A stretch of DNA of 56,921 bases from Candidatus Venteria ishoeyi (GTDB lineage: Bacteria > Pseudomonadota > Gammaproteobacteria > Beggiatoales > Beggiatoaceae), in contig NZ_JAUCGJ010000031.1 in assembly GCF_030378065.1 (NCBI RefSeq), forward strand, positions 1-56,921, written 5' to 3'. Positions 37,880 to 47,590 of the stretch are shown piece by piece (positions within the stretch are counted from its first letter, which is position 1; each line of letters opens with the position of its first letter). The position numbers and the translations under genes were made by a program. The notes beneath the pieces were generated by a model, which ran no database searches, had not been told where the DNA came from, and saw only the letters and a list, made by a program, of their open reading frames with translations.

Positions 37880-38185
37880 TTATAAGAAATCAGAAAGATC
37901 AATAATCGGCGTACCGGGTTCAGTTTCTTGTTGTTCTTCGGCTTCGCCCTGGGCGATTAAATCCCAGTGTTGTTCTATCTCCTGGTATTTTTCCAGACTG
38001 ATAGCACTTTCCTGTATCTGCCCGGATTGACATAGGGGGCAGTGGGAAAGAGGGCGTTGGTAGGGGTGCAACGGGCTTTGAAAACCGCGCAGGGGGGTTT
38101 CCCAGCGAATACAGACAATATATTCACAATTTGTGCAATAGGTCTGGTAATAACGTAAGGCCCTGGCTGAGCGTGGTTTTTTCAT
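37880..38185 (-). CDS. Hypothetical zinc-ribbon protein coupled to RNase G
   Basis: The 101-residue protein has two paired-cysteine motifs, CTNC (17-20) and CPLC (49-52), which could bind one zinc ion. An acidic glutamine-rich tail follows. It starts inside the rng stop (ATGA overlap, 38182-38185), so translation is coupled to RNase G. I do not recognise the family. A role linked to RNA processing is suggested only by position. Confidence 0.65.
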   Translation of the reverse strand: MKKPRSARALRYYQTYCTNCEYIVCIRWETPLRGFQSPLHPYQRPLSHCPLCQSGQIQESAISLEKYQEIEQHWDLIAQGEAEEQQETEPGTPIIDLSDFL

Positions 38186-39675
38186 GCCAATACAATATCA
38201 TATTGTTCCTGAATATAATGTGGCTCGATCTGGAAACGGATGCTGCCATCAATAAAATGCTCCAGTTGTTCGATGGTTTCCGATTCTTCTATTAATAAAT
38301 CCACCACTTCTTCCGAAGCATAGACTAAAAAGTTCTGCGCATCAAACTGGCGGGCTTCACGGGTGATTTCTCGCAGAATTTCATAGCAGATGGTTTCCGC
38401 ACTTTTGACGGTGCCGCGTCCGTTACAGGTGGGGCAGACATCGCATAAAATATGTTCCAGACTTTCGCGGGTGCGTTTGCGGGTCATTTGCACCAGACCC
38501 AGTGCAGAAATATCACTGATGTGGGTTTTGGCGTGATCTTTTTCCAGGTGTTTTTCCAGCGAACGCAATACCTGGCGGCGGTGTTCAGAGTCCACCATAT
38601 CAATCAGATCTAAAATGATAATGCCGCCGAGGTTGCGCAGACGAATCTGGCGCACGATGGCCTGGGTGGCTTCCAGATTGGTCTTATAGATAGTTTCTTC
38701 GAGATTGCGATGACCGACAAATTTACCGGTATTGACATCAATGGTGGTCATCGCTTCAGTTTGTTCAATAATCAGATAGCCGCCAGATTTCAGTTCAATA
38801 TGACGTTTCAGCGCGACGGTGATTTCTTCTTCGACATTATATAAATCAAAAATCGGGCGCTCGCCGGTATAATATTCCAGCAAGGGATGTATATCGGGGA
38901 TAAATTCTTCAGCAAAGGCGGTCATTTCCAAAAAGGAGCTGCGTGAATCCACCAATACCCGCGTCATATTCATGCCGCTCATGTCGCGCATGGTACGGAT
39001 TTTCAGTGGAAAATCCTCATATACCAGGGAGGCGGGCTTAGCTTCTCTGGCTTTAATTTGTATGGACTTCCAGATCCGGGATAAAAATTCCATGTCGGCC
39101 TGTAAGGTATCCTCTTCCACGCCATCGGCGGCAGTGCGGATAATAAACCCGCATTTGAAACGCTCCCCCGCTTTCGGTGCCTGTTCGTCAATTTCTTCCC
39201 ACAGCTTGCCAGTTTCCATATAGTGTTTGACGGTCATCAGCAGGCGCTCGCGCTCAGTACCGATAATGCGTTGAGACACGCCGATATTGGGTTCAATATC
39301 GGGTAAAAACACCAGATAGCGGGAAGGAATGGAAATTTGCGTGGTCAGACGCGCACCTTTAGTGCCTAGCGGGTTTTTAATCACCTGCACCAGCAGATTC
39401 TGGCCTTCGTGTAATATCTCGCTGATATTGTTGTTTGACTGAGGGGGGGGCAGGTTGATGTCGCTGGCATGAAGAAAGGCTGCGCGCTCTAAGCCGACAT
39501 CGACAAAAGCTGCCTGCATCCCCGGCAACACCCGACACACCCGACCTTTATAAATATTACCCACCAGACCGCGTTTGCTAACGCGCTCAACGATGACTTC
39601 CTGTAATACGCCATTTTCAACCACGGCAACCCGGGTTTCCCGAGGCGTGACATTAATCAGTACTTCTTCACTCAT
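38182..39675 (-). CDS. rng: Ribonuclease G
   Basis: The 497-residue endoribonuclease matures the 5' end of 16S rRNA and degrades mRNA. The S1 RNA-binding domain spans about 37-125 (NIYKGRVCRVLPGMQAAFVD). The DNase-I-like catalytic domain has two metal-binding aspartates in IDVNTG (about 312) and LDLIDM (about 358). The Zn-link is CPTCNGRG (about 415). The length is that of RNase G, not the much longer RNase E. It overlaps genes on both sides by ATGA (39672-39675 and 38182-38185), making a tightly coupled three-gene unit. The usual upstream neighbour maf is absent. Confidence 0.95.
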   Translation of the reverse strand: MSEEVLINVTPRETRVAVVENGVLQEVIVERVSKRGLVGNIYKGRVCRVLPGMQAAFVDVGLERAAFLHASDINLPPPQSNNNISEILHEGQNLLVQVIKNPLGTKGARLTTQISIPSRYLVFLPDIEPNIGVSQRIIGTERERLLMTVKHYMETGKLWEEIDEQAPKAGERFKCGFIIRTAADGVEEDTLQADMEFLSRIWKSIQIKAREAKPASLVYEDFPLKIRTMRDMSGMNMTRVLVDSRSSFLEMTAFAEEFIPDIHPLLEYYTGERPIFDLYNVEEEITVALKRHIELKSGGYLIIEQTEAMTTIDVNTGKFVGHRNLEETIYKTNLEATQAIVRQIRLRNLGGIIILDLIDMVDSEHRRQVLRSLEKHLEKDHAKTHISDISALGLVQMTRKRTRESLEHILCDVCPTCNGRGTVKSAETICYEILREITREARQFDAQNFLVYASEEVVDLLIEESETIEQLEHFIDGSIRFQIEPHYIQEQYDIVLA

Positions 39676-41240
39676 GTGGTAATCAATCCCAGTTCAAAAA
39701 ATTTCCCCAGGCGCATTGTCAGTAGTTGGTCTAACTCGGTCTGTAAAAGCTCAATCTGGGTTTGTTGGTCGTTTATGGCTTCCCCTTGCACGTTCAGGGA
39801 TTTTCCGGCGCTGTCCAGGCGCATCCAGGCCCATTGAGGAATAGCCTCAAGCGGCACCTGGGTAAGTCCATATAATAATAAGGCCTCCAGCAGCGATAAT
39901 AAGAGGCCGTCACCTAATACCGGCGAAGCAAGATAAACGCCGGCTTCCTCGCTTTGATGACAATACTCTAAAATGCGTTGGTTAAAAGCGCAGGGAATAT
40001 GCAGTTTTTCCGGGGACAGCGGCGCATTGATAGGGGCTGCCGGTTTTGCTGGTTGTGCAAAAGCCCGGAATTCACCGCCTAATATTAATAAGTTCACGGC
40101 TTCCAGCACATCACTGCTGCTATGGTTTTTTAAATTTTCCGTTTGTTGTAATTGCGCCAGGTTTTGCACTATCTGGCACAGGCTTTCCTGTACAGTTTTG
40201 CGCGGTTCACCGCGAAATTCCAGGTGTACCTGCTCTTTGCCATTTTCCAGTACCACTTCCTGTGAAACGCTGCTGTATTCTGTGCCAAAATAAAAATCCT
40301 GGAACAGTGGTGGGCGTTTTTCCTCCGCTAAAGACCAGTCTGCGGCTTTGATATACACATCGCGGCGAAACCTGTCATTACGCACAAAGGCTTTGTGTCG
40401 CTCCAGGGTTACGCGATCCGGCGCACCTTTAAAAAAATCATGAAACACGGAAGGAATGCTGCTTTCCAGATAATTGGAAGCAATCGGCAGGGTGCCGACA
40501 AAACTCAGTTCAGCTTCTGCCATGTGCTGGGCAACTTCAATAAAATAAAACGGTTTCCAGTGCTGGTTGAAAAACTCATGCGCCAGATAATGATCATCGC
40601 GCTCCAGATAATTTTCAATGGCAGATTTTGCCAGTGGGTTTTCCACAAAAAAACCCGCATCGTGTTCACATAAATAACGTAAATATTTAATGCCTTCCTG
40701 GACTTTTTCCAGTAGCGGTGCGTCTTCCATGCCCAGCGTATAAGCCAGCATCATGTCCCGAATCGGTTGTATCATCGAAGAACCGGGCATGGCGTTATAA
40801 CTGAGCATCACCAAACCACCCGGTTTGAGTTTGTTGTTAATAAACTGTAGCAGATGCTGCCGGGTCGCTTCTCCCACCCAGGAATACATCCCATGAATGG
40901 TAATAAAATCAAATTCCGGTAATTCGTGATTTTCAATGACATTCAGGTCTTTTTCCAGAAATTCAATATTGCTGAGTTTCGATAGTCGGGCTTCTTCCCG
41001 CGCATAAGCGATATGCTCAGGGTTAATATCCACCCCGAAAAAACGCCCCTGCGGGTTGGCCGCCGCCAGCAGCAAAGTTGTTGACGCACCGCCGCAACCC
41101 AGTTCACAGTAGGTAAAACCGGGGTTTAAGGGACGCGGTGGGAAACCATGTAAAGCTGCCAGATAGTTCAGCAGCACGGGACTCATGAAATCGTAGAAGC
41201 GGGAAGGGTAAAATAAATCTGTTAAATATTCTTGTGGCAC
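39672..41240 (-). CDS. Methyltransferase with regulatory domain
   Basis: The 522-residue protein has an N-terminal class I SAM-dependent methyltransferase (motif I CELGCGGAST at about 45-54, GVDINPEHI acidic motif, YNAMPG downstream). A central region of about 150 residues (starting near FFNQHWKPFYFIE) resembles the MethyTransf_Reg family found in such bidomain proteins. The C-terminal part is helical and of unknown role. The start is GTG at 41240. Its stop overlaps the rng start (ATGA), so it lies in an operon with RNase G. A ribosomal or RNA-related substrate is possible but unproven; a protein or small molecule is equally likely. Confidence 0.82.
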   Translation of the reverse strand: MPQEYLTDLFYPSRFYDFMSPVLLNYLAALHGFPPRPLNPGFTYCELGCGGASTTLLLAAANPQGRFFGVDINPEHIAYAREEARLSKLSNIEFLEKDLNVIENHELPEFDFITIHGMYSWVGEATRQHLLQFINNKLKPGGLVMLSYNAMPGSSMIQPIRDMMLAYTLGMEDAPLLEKVQEGIKYLRYLCEHDAGFFVENPLAKSAIENYLERDDHYLAHEFFNQHWKPFYFIEVAQHMAEAELSFVGTLPIASNYLESSIPSVFHDFFKGAPDRVTLERHKAFVRNDRFRRDVYIKAADWSLAEEKRPPLFQDFYFGTEYSSVSQEVVLENGKEQVHLEFRGEPRKTVQESLCQIVQNLAQLQQTENLKNHSSSDVLEAVNLLILGGEFRAFAQPAKPAAPINAPLSPEKLHIPCAFNQRILEYCHQSEEAGVYLASPVLGDGLLLSLLEALLLYGLTQVPLEAIPQWAWMRLDSAGKSLNVQGEAINDQQTQIELLQTELDQLLTMRLGKFFELGLITT

Positions 41241-41280
41241 GCTGTTTATAACCTGGTTTTCAGTTAATGATGAACGGATG

Positions 41281-41316
41281 AAAAGACCTTCCAGATTTTC
41301 AAAACCTGGAAGGTCT
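41281..41316 (-). terminator. Rho-independent terminator after HD-GYP gene
   Basis: A 16-bp near-perfect stem (AGACCTTCCAG... arms, one mismatch) is followed by TTTT in the minus direction, just after the HD-GYP stop at 41348. It is nearly the same sequence as the hairpin at 1860-1894. Confidence 0.75.
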
Positions 41317-41347
41317 GATGTTCATCACAGTAATATGAGCAATACGT

Positions 41348-43090
41348 TTATGCGGGTGGACTGTAACCCGGCAACCGGGTGACATCAAACTCATCAATTT
41401 GTTCTGCTTTAAGATATTCTTTGGCATAACGTTCATAGACTTTCTGATGAATAAACACATCAAAAATATCAGGATCAATATGACCTTCGAGCTTGAGTTT
41501 ACCCAAAATAGTTAAGGCGACAGATAATTTCATTGCCGGTTTGTAAGGCCGATCACCTGCTGTCAGGGCTTCAAACACATCGGCAATACCCATGCTGCGC
41601 GCTTGCAGCGACATTTGTCTGCGTTTCAGACCTTTGGGATAACCCTTGCCATCCATGCGCTCATGATGACCCCCTGCAAATTCCGGTACCCGTTTTAAGT
41701 GTTTGGGATAAGGCAGGGATTCCAGCATGTTAATTGTTGAGGTAATATGATGGTTGATATGCAAACGCTCACGGTCGCGTAATGTGCCTTTATTAATACA
41801 CAGATTTTCAATTTCACCACGAAATTTGGCTAAATCTGTTTCCGGGCGTTGTTCATTGGCTCTGGGTGGATAAAATAATACTTCAGTGGCTTTATCATCA
41901 AATAATAAAGGTCGTTGCTGACCATTTTTGTCAGTCCAGGTTCTTTGCGCAATCTGGCGTATTTTATTCTGGTCTGCCTCCGCCATAAATTCGCCACCTT
42001 TATTGCTGTGATGCAAAAAGTCCCGTTCCTCATCCAGTGTCTGTCTGGTATTGTCCAGCGCCGTTTCCATTGCCGTAAAATCCGGAGTCTGGCCTTGTTT
42101 CATGGTATCAATCTGAGCGCGTAACATGGCGATTTCAGTATCGCGTTTTATCAGTTCAAAACGTGCATCCACTAAATGCACCCGATCAAAAATGGTTTCC
42201 AGTTTGGTGGCCTTATCCACTACATATTCTTTGGTAGTAATTTTGCCGCAGTCATGCAACATGCCAGCCACCCATAATTCATAGCGTTCATCTTCATTCA
42301 TCTGAAAATCACGAATTTCCTGCGGGCCGGTTTTAGTTTTGGCAATCGCATCGGCTAATAAGGTGGTGATGACTGGCACCCGGGTACAGTGTCCACCCGT
42401 GTAAGGTGACTTATCATCAATGGCACGGGCAATCAGTTTAATAAAAGATTCAAAAAGTTCTTTTTGCTCGGCGATAAAACGCTGGTTGACCAGTGCAATT
42501 GCCGCCTGAGAAGCCAGCGATTCCACCAATTCCTGCTCGGAGCGGGTAAATGGGTGGATTGCTTTAGTTTCCGGGGTGGTGGCATTAATCAATTGCAGCA
42601 CGCCAATGACTTCATTTTCATGATTTTTCATGGGTACGGTCAAAAAGGATTTTGACCGGTAATGCATTTTTGCATCAAAATCACGCATACCGGAAAGCTC
42701 AAAACGGGTTTCTTCGTAAGCATCCGGGATATTAATAGTTTCTTCTTGAACTGCGGCGCAGGCGGCGACAATATGTAGGTTGGGCTTGTTATTCTCATCA
42801 TAGAGCGGCAGCGGCGGGAAGTTAATCGGCTCGCCACTGCTGCCGCCTTTATGAATGCCCAGGGTTTCATTGAGCATGATTTCAAACTTCAGTGTATCCC
42901 CTTGTTTCATATACAGGGTGCCACCATCGGCATAGGTTAAGGTTTTGGCCGCTTGCAAGATACGCTCTAATAAGCGGTTGCCGTCTTTTTCTGAAGATAA
43001 GGCAACGCCGACCGCATTGAGTTTTTTCAGGCGGTTTAATAAATCGTCGTCAAGATATTCGTGTTGAAAAGGCTGTTGCGTGGCGTCCAT
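41348..43090 (-). CDS. GAF and HD-GYP phosphohydrolase with internal insertion
   Basis: The 580-residue protein has an N-terminal GAF-type sensor (about 35-205) followed by an HD-GYP domain that likely hydrolyses cyclic-di-GMP. Metal-ligand motifs are HD (279-280) with Lys283, HH (447-448), HHE (475-477) and the GYP signature (483-485). The HD and HHE motifs are nearly 200 residues apart, far more than the usual 60 or so. A charged helical insertion of about 125 residues (about 310-435) splits the domain. It is followed by a terminator. The nearest other cyclic-di-GMP-type gene, at 26575, is degenerate. Confidence 0.9.
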   Translation of the reverse strand: MDATQQPFQHEYLDDDLLNRLKKLNAVGVALSSEKDGNRLLERILQAAKTLTYADGGTLYMKQGDTLKFEIMLNETLGIHKGGSSGEPINFPPLPLYDENNKPNLHIVAACAAVQEETINIPDAYEETRFELSGMRDFDAKMHYRSKSFLTVPMKNHENEVIGVLQLINATTPETKAIHPFTRSEQELVESLASQAAIALVNQRFIAEQKELFESFIKLIARAIDDKSPYTGGHCTRVPVITTLLADAIAKTKTGPQEIRDFQMNEDERYELWVAGMLHDCGKITTKEYVVDKATKLETIFDRVHLVDARFELIKRDTEIAMLRAQIDTMKQGQTPDFTAMETALDNTRQTLDEERDFLHHSNKGGEFMAEADQNKIRQIAQRTWTDKNGQQRPLLFDDKATEVLFYPPRANEQRPETDLAKFRGEIENLCINKGTLRDRERLHINHHITSTINMLESLPYPKHLKRVPEFAGGHHERMDGKGYPKGLKRRQMSLQARSMGIADVFEALTAGDRPYKPAMKLSVALTILGKLKLEGHIDPDIFDVFIHQKVYERYAKEYLKAEQIDEFDVTRLPGYSPPA

Positions 43091-43251
43091 CTTAATAATA
43101 CCTTTCTATGCGCGTTTAAAATTGCCTGGATACAGATCAATAGAGCATTTTCAAAGTATATAGCATTCATTACAATACTGAAATATCATCACAATAGTCT
43201 TAACCAACAACCACTAAAATAACCACTAAAACAACTACTAGAGGAAGCCAC

Positions 43252-43758
43252 TTGAATTTTACATCCTGCCCGCAAATAAATTCGACAAAACCTGATTCAT
43301 ACTGGCTGCCTGACAGTCTTGCCACAGAACAGGCAGGTGCCTGGCTGGCAAAGCATTGCAAACCCGGTATGCTGCTGATTTTACATGGTGATTTGGGCGC
43401 GGGGAAAACCACTTTTGTGCGCGGCTTTATTCAAGCTTTGGGGCATGTGGGCAATGTTAAAAGTCCCACTTATACCTTGGTAGAGCCTTATGCCTTATCC
43501 GGCCCGGTCACGCAGGTGTATCATTTTGACTTATACCGCCTGTCCGATCCTGAAGAGCTGGAATATCTGGGTTTACGGGATTACCTTGACCAACAGGCCA
43601 TTTGTCTGGTGGAGTGGCCACAACGCGCAGGGGATTTACTGCCGACAGCCGACCTGGAAATTAAGCTGTGTTATCAGGGAGAAGGCCGCTGTTTGCAATT
43701 AATGCCAAAAACCAGCTTGGGTAGGAAAATCGTGCTGCCGATTTGTACACAAATATAG
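43252..43758 (+). CDS. tsaE: tRNA t6A-modification ATPase TsaE
   Basis: The 168-residue ATPase supports TsaB-TsaC-TsaD in making t6A37 on ANN-decoding tRNAs. Walker A is GDLGAGKTT (46-54). Family motifs include SPTYTLVEPY, YHFDLYRL and CLVEWPQR. The start is TTG at 43252, supported by GAGGAAG just upstream. The C-terminus is a little longer than in E. coli. The usual downstream partner amiC/amiB is not here. Confidence 0.93.
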   Translation: MNFTSCPQINSTKPDSYWLPDSLATEQAGAWLAKHCKPGMLLILHGDLGAGKTTFVRGFIQALGHVGNVKSPTYTLVEPYALSGPVTQVYHFDLYRLSDPEELEYLGLRDYLDQQAICLVEWPQRAGDLLPTADLEIKLCYQGEGRCLQLMPKTSLGRKIVLPICTQI

Positions 43759-43853
43759 GATTTGGTAAGGCGTAAATGATTATCAGGGATTTTACCTGGG
43801 TCTTATAGTAAAATAGCGCAATTCTACCTGAGTTTGAGATAAGATTTTTTATT

Positions 43854-46800
43854 GTGAGCACTTTCAGCAAGCAGGATATCCGCAAAAATATTCCAACAGC
43901 CGCATATAGTCGGGGAAATGACTATTGGATTCGGCGACGGGTTGTTACTCTCCAGACTGAATTTACCACGCGTGGCGAACTAAAAATTAATGCCACGGTG
44001 CTGGGTTCTGGCGGCAAACGCTATCACCAAACCATTTTGGCAGAGTATTCTCTACAACAAGGTTTTTTATTTAATGCCAGTTGCACATGCCCTGTGGGTT
44101 ATCGCTGCAAACATATCGCGGCGGTTTTACTAAAAGCGATTGAGGATGGTAAAAATGTACTGGATCCCAACCTGATTAAACAGCGCAAGCCGAAAATCAA
44201 AAATAAAAAACTGCAAAGCAACAGTGAGCAAAATATACCAGTTGCGGAAAAACAACTACCCACATCAGTGTCACAGTGGTTTCAGGATTTGGTGGAACAT
44301 GCGGAAAACCCCGATGATAATCACTATCCTCAGCGTATCAAACACCGTTTATTATATCTTTTAAGCTTGGAACATAAACAGAACAATAGCACGCAACTCA
44401 GCGTACAACTGGTAACCACACGGCAGTTAAAAGACGGGGGTTATGGAACCAGTTCCCCGTTTCGTGGTAACGAACCGGCTTATTTGCGTCCGATTGATAA
44501 ATCACTGATTCGCCAGTTGAATATTTATGTCCGGCAACACACTTACGATTTCAATGAATTGCATTATGATTTGCAGGGTGAAGGGTCGGCTGAGTTGTTG
44601 CAGGCACTGGTTGCAACCGGGCGTTGTCACTGGAACAGTAAAAATAACCCGCCCTTGACCTTGGGAGAGCCGCGCCCTGCCAGCCCCCAATGGCAGGTCG
44701 GTGCTGATGGGCATCAGTCTTTTGTGTGCAAAATGCAGGCGGAAAACGATGTGCTGCTGCCGCTAACGCCGCCGTGTTATGTCGATACTGAACATGCACT
44801 TTGCGGCCTGCTGGAAACCCAGGTACCTGATGGGCTGATGCAATCCTTATTAAATGCGCCCACCTTATTGCCGGAACAGGCGGTTAAACTAAATCAATTA
44901 TTTAGCAAACAATTACCGGATTTACCTGCGCCGCGTCCATTAGATGAAGTGCGTGAAGAAAAAAGTAAGCCGGTATTTTGTCTGCATTTATCCAGTCAGA
45001 ACCTGGAATTGGAATATATCTATCGTTGGCAACACGCTTTCGAGTCTATTGATATTCCCATCTTTGCCTTATCGTTCCAATATGGTCAGTTAAACGTACC
45101 TTACAATGCCCGTCAACAAACCACGGCACTGAATTTTTATGACGAAAAAAACGGGGTATTAACCCGCTACCTGCGGGATACTCAGGCTGAGAAACAAGCG
45201 CTTAAGCAGTTGTATAACGAAGGTTTGATATCCTTGTCCCTGTATACACAACAGCATAGCTTGAGATTACCCCAGGATTCTCAGCAGCATTTGACCTGTT
45301 ACCAGGAGTACCTTGACCCGGATGCCCCGGAAAATCCACAACTGGCACTGGATTTCAGTTTGGAAACTGTGCCGCGTCTACGTGCCGGGGGTTGGCAAAT
45401 CACCATGGATGCGGATTACCACTATCAAGTGGTCGATCCTGAACTAATCCAGGACTGGTATGCCGAAATTGATGAAGGCAGCGGCATTGATTGGTTTGGC
45501 CTGGAATTAGGCATTAATATTGATGGTGAGCGCACGAATTTATTGCCGCTGTTGGTTGAAATGCTGCACGGTATTCAGAGTACCGGAGATTTGCAGGGCT
45601 TATTAGAACTGGACGATGATACCCTGTTGACCATGCGCCTGGAGGATGGACGCATTTTACCCATACCTTTGGGCCGGGTGAAAAATATTTTATCAACGCT
45701 GGTGGAACTCTTAGACAAAGAGCCACTGGATGAAGAAGGTCGCCTGCGCATGATGACCTTGCAGGCTGCACAGTTAGTAGAACTGGAAGCGGCGATGGGT
45801 GCAGCGCAATTGCGTTGGCTGGGCGGTGAGCGGCTACTGGATTTGGGGAAAAAATTACAGGATTTTAAAGGCATTCAAACTGTAGAAATTCCCAAGGATT
45901 TTCAAACCGAATTACGCCCCTATCAACATGAAGGCGTGAACTGGCTGCAATTTCTGCGGGAATATCAACTGGCTGGCATCCTCGCCGATGACATGGGCCT
46001 GGGTAAAACCGTACAAACCCTGGCGCATATTCTGATTGAGAAACGCGCCGGTCGCCTGGAAAATCCGGTATTAGTGGTTGCCCCGACCAGCCTGATGGCA
46101 AACTGGCGCATGGAAAGCGAGCGTTTTGCACCGGATTTAAAGGTACTTACCCTGCATGGCCCGGAGCGTAAACAACACTTTGAGCAGATAAATAACTATG
46201 ATCTGGTGTTGACGACCTATCCCCTGTTACCGCGTGACAAAGAAGCCTTAATGCAATCCCACTACCATATCCTGGTATTGGATGAAGCACAGAATATTAA
46301 AAATCCCAAGGCCAAGGCCACGCAACTGGTACATCAAATCAAAGCTGATCACCGTTTATGCCTGACTGGTACACCGATGGAAAACCACCTGGGTGAGTTG
46401 TGGTCATTGTTTCATTTTCTGATTCCCGGTCTACTGGGCGATCCTTACAGTTTCCGACAATTATTCCGTGGCCCCATTGAGCGTGATGGCGATCCAACCC
46501 GAAGCAAAATTCTCAGCCGCCGCATTGCACCGTTTATGCTGCGCCGTACTAAAGAAGAAGTGGTCAAGGAGTTACCAGAAAAAACTGAAATTATCCGTAA
46601 GGTGGAAATCAGCAACCAGCAACGGGATTTATACGAAACCATCCGCCTGACCATGCATGACAAGGTGCGCCAGGAAGTCGCCAATAAAGGCATGGCACGC
46701 AGTCAGATTATTATTCTGGATGCCTTGCTCAAACTGCGTCAAATCTGCTGTGACCCGCGTTTGTTGAAACTGGCGGCAGCGGCTGAAGTCAAACAATCCG

Positions 46801-47306
46801 CCAAGCTGGAATTGCTCATGGAAATGCTGCCGGAAATGATAGAAGAAGGCCGCAAAATTCTGTTGTTCTCCCAATTCACCAGCATGTTGGCTTTGATTGA
46901 AGAAGCCTGTAAACAGAAAAAAATTGCTTACGTTAAACTCACCGGACGCACCAAAAAGCGCGGTGAAGTTATTGAAGCCTTTCAAAATGGCAAGGTGCCA
47001 TTATTCCTGATCAGCCTTAAAGCCGGTGGCGTGGGGCTGAACCTGACCGCCGCAGATAGCGTGATTCATTATGATCCCTGGTGGAACCCCGCCGCTGAAA
47101 ATCAAGCCACCGACCGCGCACACCGCATTGGTCAGGATAAAAAAGTATTTGTGTATAAACTGATTACTGAAGGCACGGTGGAAGAAAAAATTCAGGAATT
47201 GCAGGAACGCAAACAACAATTGGCGGATGCTTTGTTTGCCGGGAAAGCCAAAAGCAGCAAACTCAGTCAGTCGGATCTGGAAGCGTTATTTGAGCCTTTG
47301 GTTTGA
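43854..47306 (+). CDS. SNF2-family helicase with SWIM zinc finger
   Basis: The 1150-residue protein has an N-terminal SWIM zinc finger (Cys77, Cys79, Cys85, His87 in CTCPVGYRCKHI) and a long middle region without clear motifs (about 120-680). A C-terminal SNF2/Rad54-type ATPase follows, with Walker A ADDMGLGKT (about 708), DEAQ box (about 808), TGTPMEN, and helicase C motifs FSQFTSML and TDRAHRIGQ. Such proteins move or remodel nucleoprotein complexes; the bacterial members' roles are mostly unknown. The start is GTG at 43854. A CTGAGTTTGA-type short repeat lies just upstream (about 43829). Confidence 0.9.
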   Translation: MSTFSKQDIRKNIPTAAYSRGNDYWIRRRVVTLQTEFTTRGELKINATVLGSGGKRYHQTILAEYSLQQGFLFNASCTCPVGYRCKHIAAVLLKAIEDGKNVLDPNLIKQRKPKIKNKKLQSNSEQNIPVAEKQLPTSVSQWFQDLVEHAENPDDNHYPQRIKHRLLYLLSLEHKQNNSTQLSVQLVTTRQLKDGGYGTSSPFRGNEPAYLRPIDKSLIRQLNIYVRQHTYDFNELHYDLQGEGSAELLQALVATGRCHWNSKNNPPLTLGEPRPASPQWQVGADGHQSFVCKMQAENDVLLPLTPPCYVDTEHALCGLLETQVPDGLMQSLLNAPTLLPEQAVKLNQLFSKQLPDLPAPRPLDEVREEKSKPVFCLHLSSQNLELEYIYRWQHAFESIDIPIFALSFQYGQLNVPYNARQQTTALNFYDEKNGVLTRYLRDTQAEKQALKQLYNEGLISLSLYTQQHSLRLPQDSQQHLTCYQEYLDPDAPENPQLALDFSLETVPRLRAGGWQITMDADYHYQVVDPELIQDWYAEIDEGSGIDWFGLELGINIDGERTNLLPLLVEMLHGIQSTGDLQGLLELDDDTLLTMRLEDGRILPIPLGRVKNILSTLVELLDKEPLDEEGRLRMMTLQAAQLVELEAAMGAAQLRWLGGERLLDLGKKLQDFKGIQTVEIPKDFQTELRPYQHEGVNWLQFLREYQLAGILADDMGLGKTVQTLAHILIEKRAGRLENPVLVVAPTSLMANWRMESERFAPDLKVLTLHGPERKQHFEQINNYDLVLTTYPLLPRDKEALMQSHYHILVLDEAQNIKNPKAKATQLVHQIKADHRLCLTGTPMENHLGELWSLFHFLIPGLLGDPYSFRQLFRGPIERDGDPTRSKILSRRIAPFMLRRTKEEVVKELPEKTEIIRKVEISNQQRDLYETIRLTMHDKVRQEVANKGMARSQIIILDALLKLRQICCDPRLLKLAAAAEVKQSAKLELLMEMLPEMIEEGRKILLFSQFTSMLALIEEACKQKKIAYVKLTGRTKKRGEVIEAFQNGKVPLFLISLKAGGVGLNLTAADSVIHYDPWWNPAAENQATDRAHRIGQDKKVFVYKLITEGTVEEKIQELQERKQQLADALFAGKAKSSKLSQSDLEALFEPLV

Positions 47307-47404
47307 TAAACCCTATCTACTTTGAAATTGACAAAAATATTCTATTAATGTCATACCTGTGCAGGCAGGGACTGCCACCGCGAAGGCGTGTGGAATCCAG
47401 TCAG

Positions 47405-47565
47405 GTAGGGTGGGCAAAATTCCGTCCAATGAATTTTGATGTTGGCGCTTAATTATCACAGAATTTCGCCCACCATTTCCCCCAACCTAACGGCAATTGG
47501 TGGGCAAAATGCCGATAAATACCGCGCCCAAATCAAGTATCGTGGCGGTATTTCGCCCACCCTAC
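47405..47565. repeat. Palindromic repeat block (GTAGGGTGGGC ends)
   Basis: Perfect 11-bp inverted ends GTAGGGTGGGC and GCCCACCCTAC bound a 161-bp stretch that contains two more inverted copies of the TGGGC/GCCCA motif. There is no gene in 47307-47590. It resembles the general style of dispersed palindromes in this genome but is a different family from the 164-bp element. Confidence 0.55.
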
Positions 47566-47590
47566 TTGGCTAATGATAGTCACATCAGTC

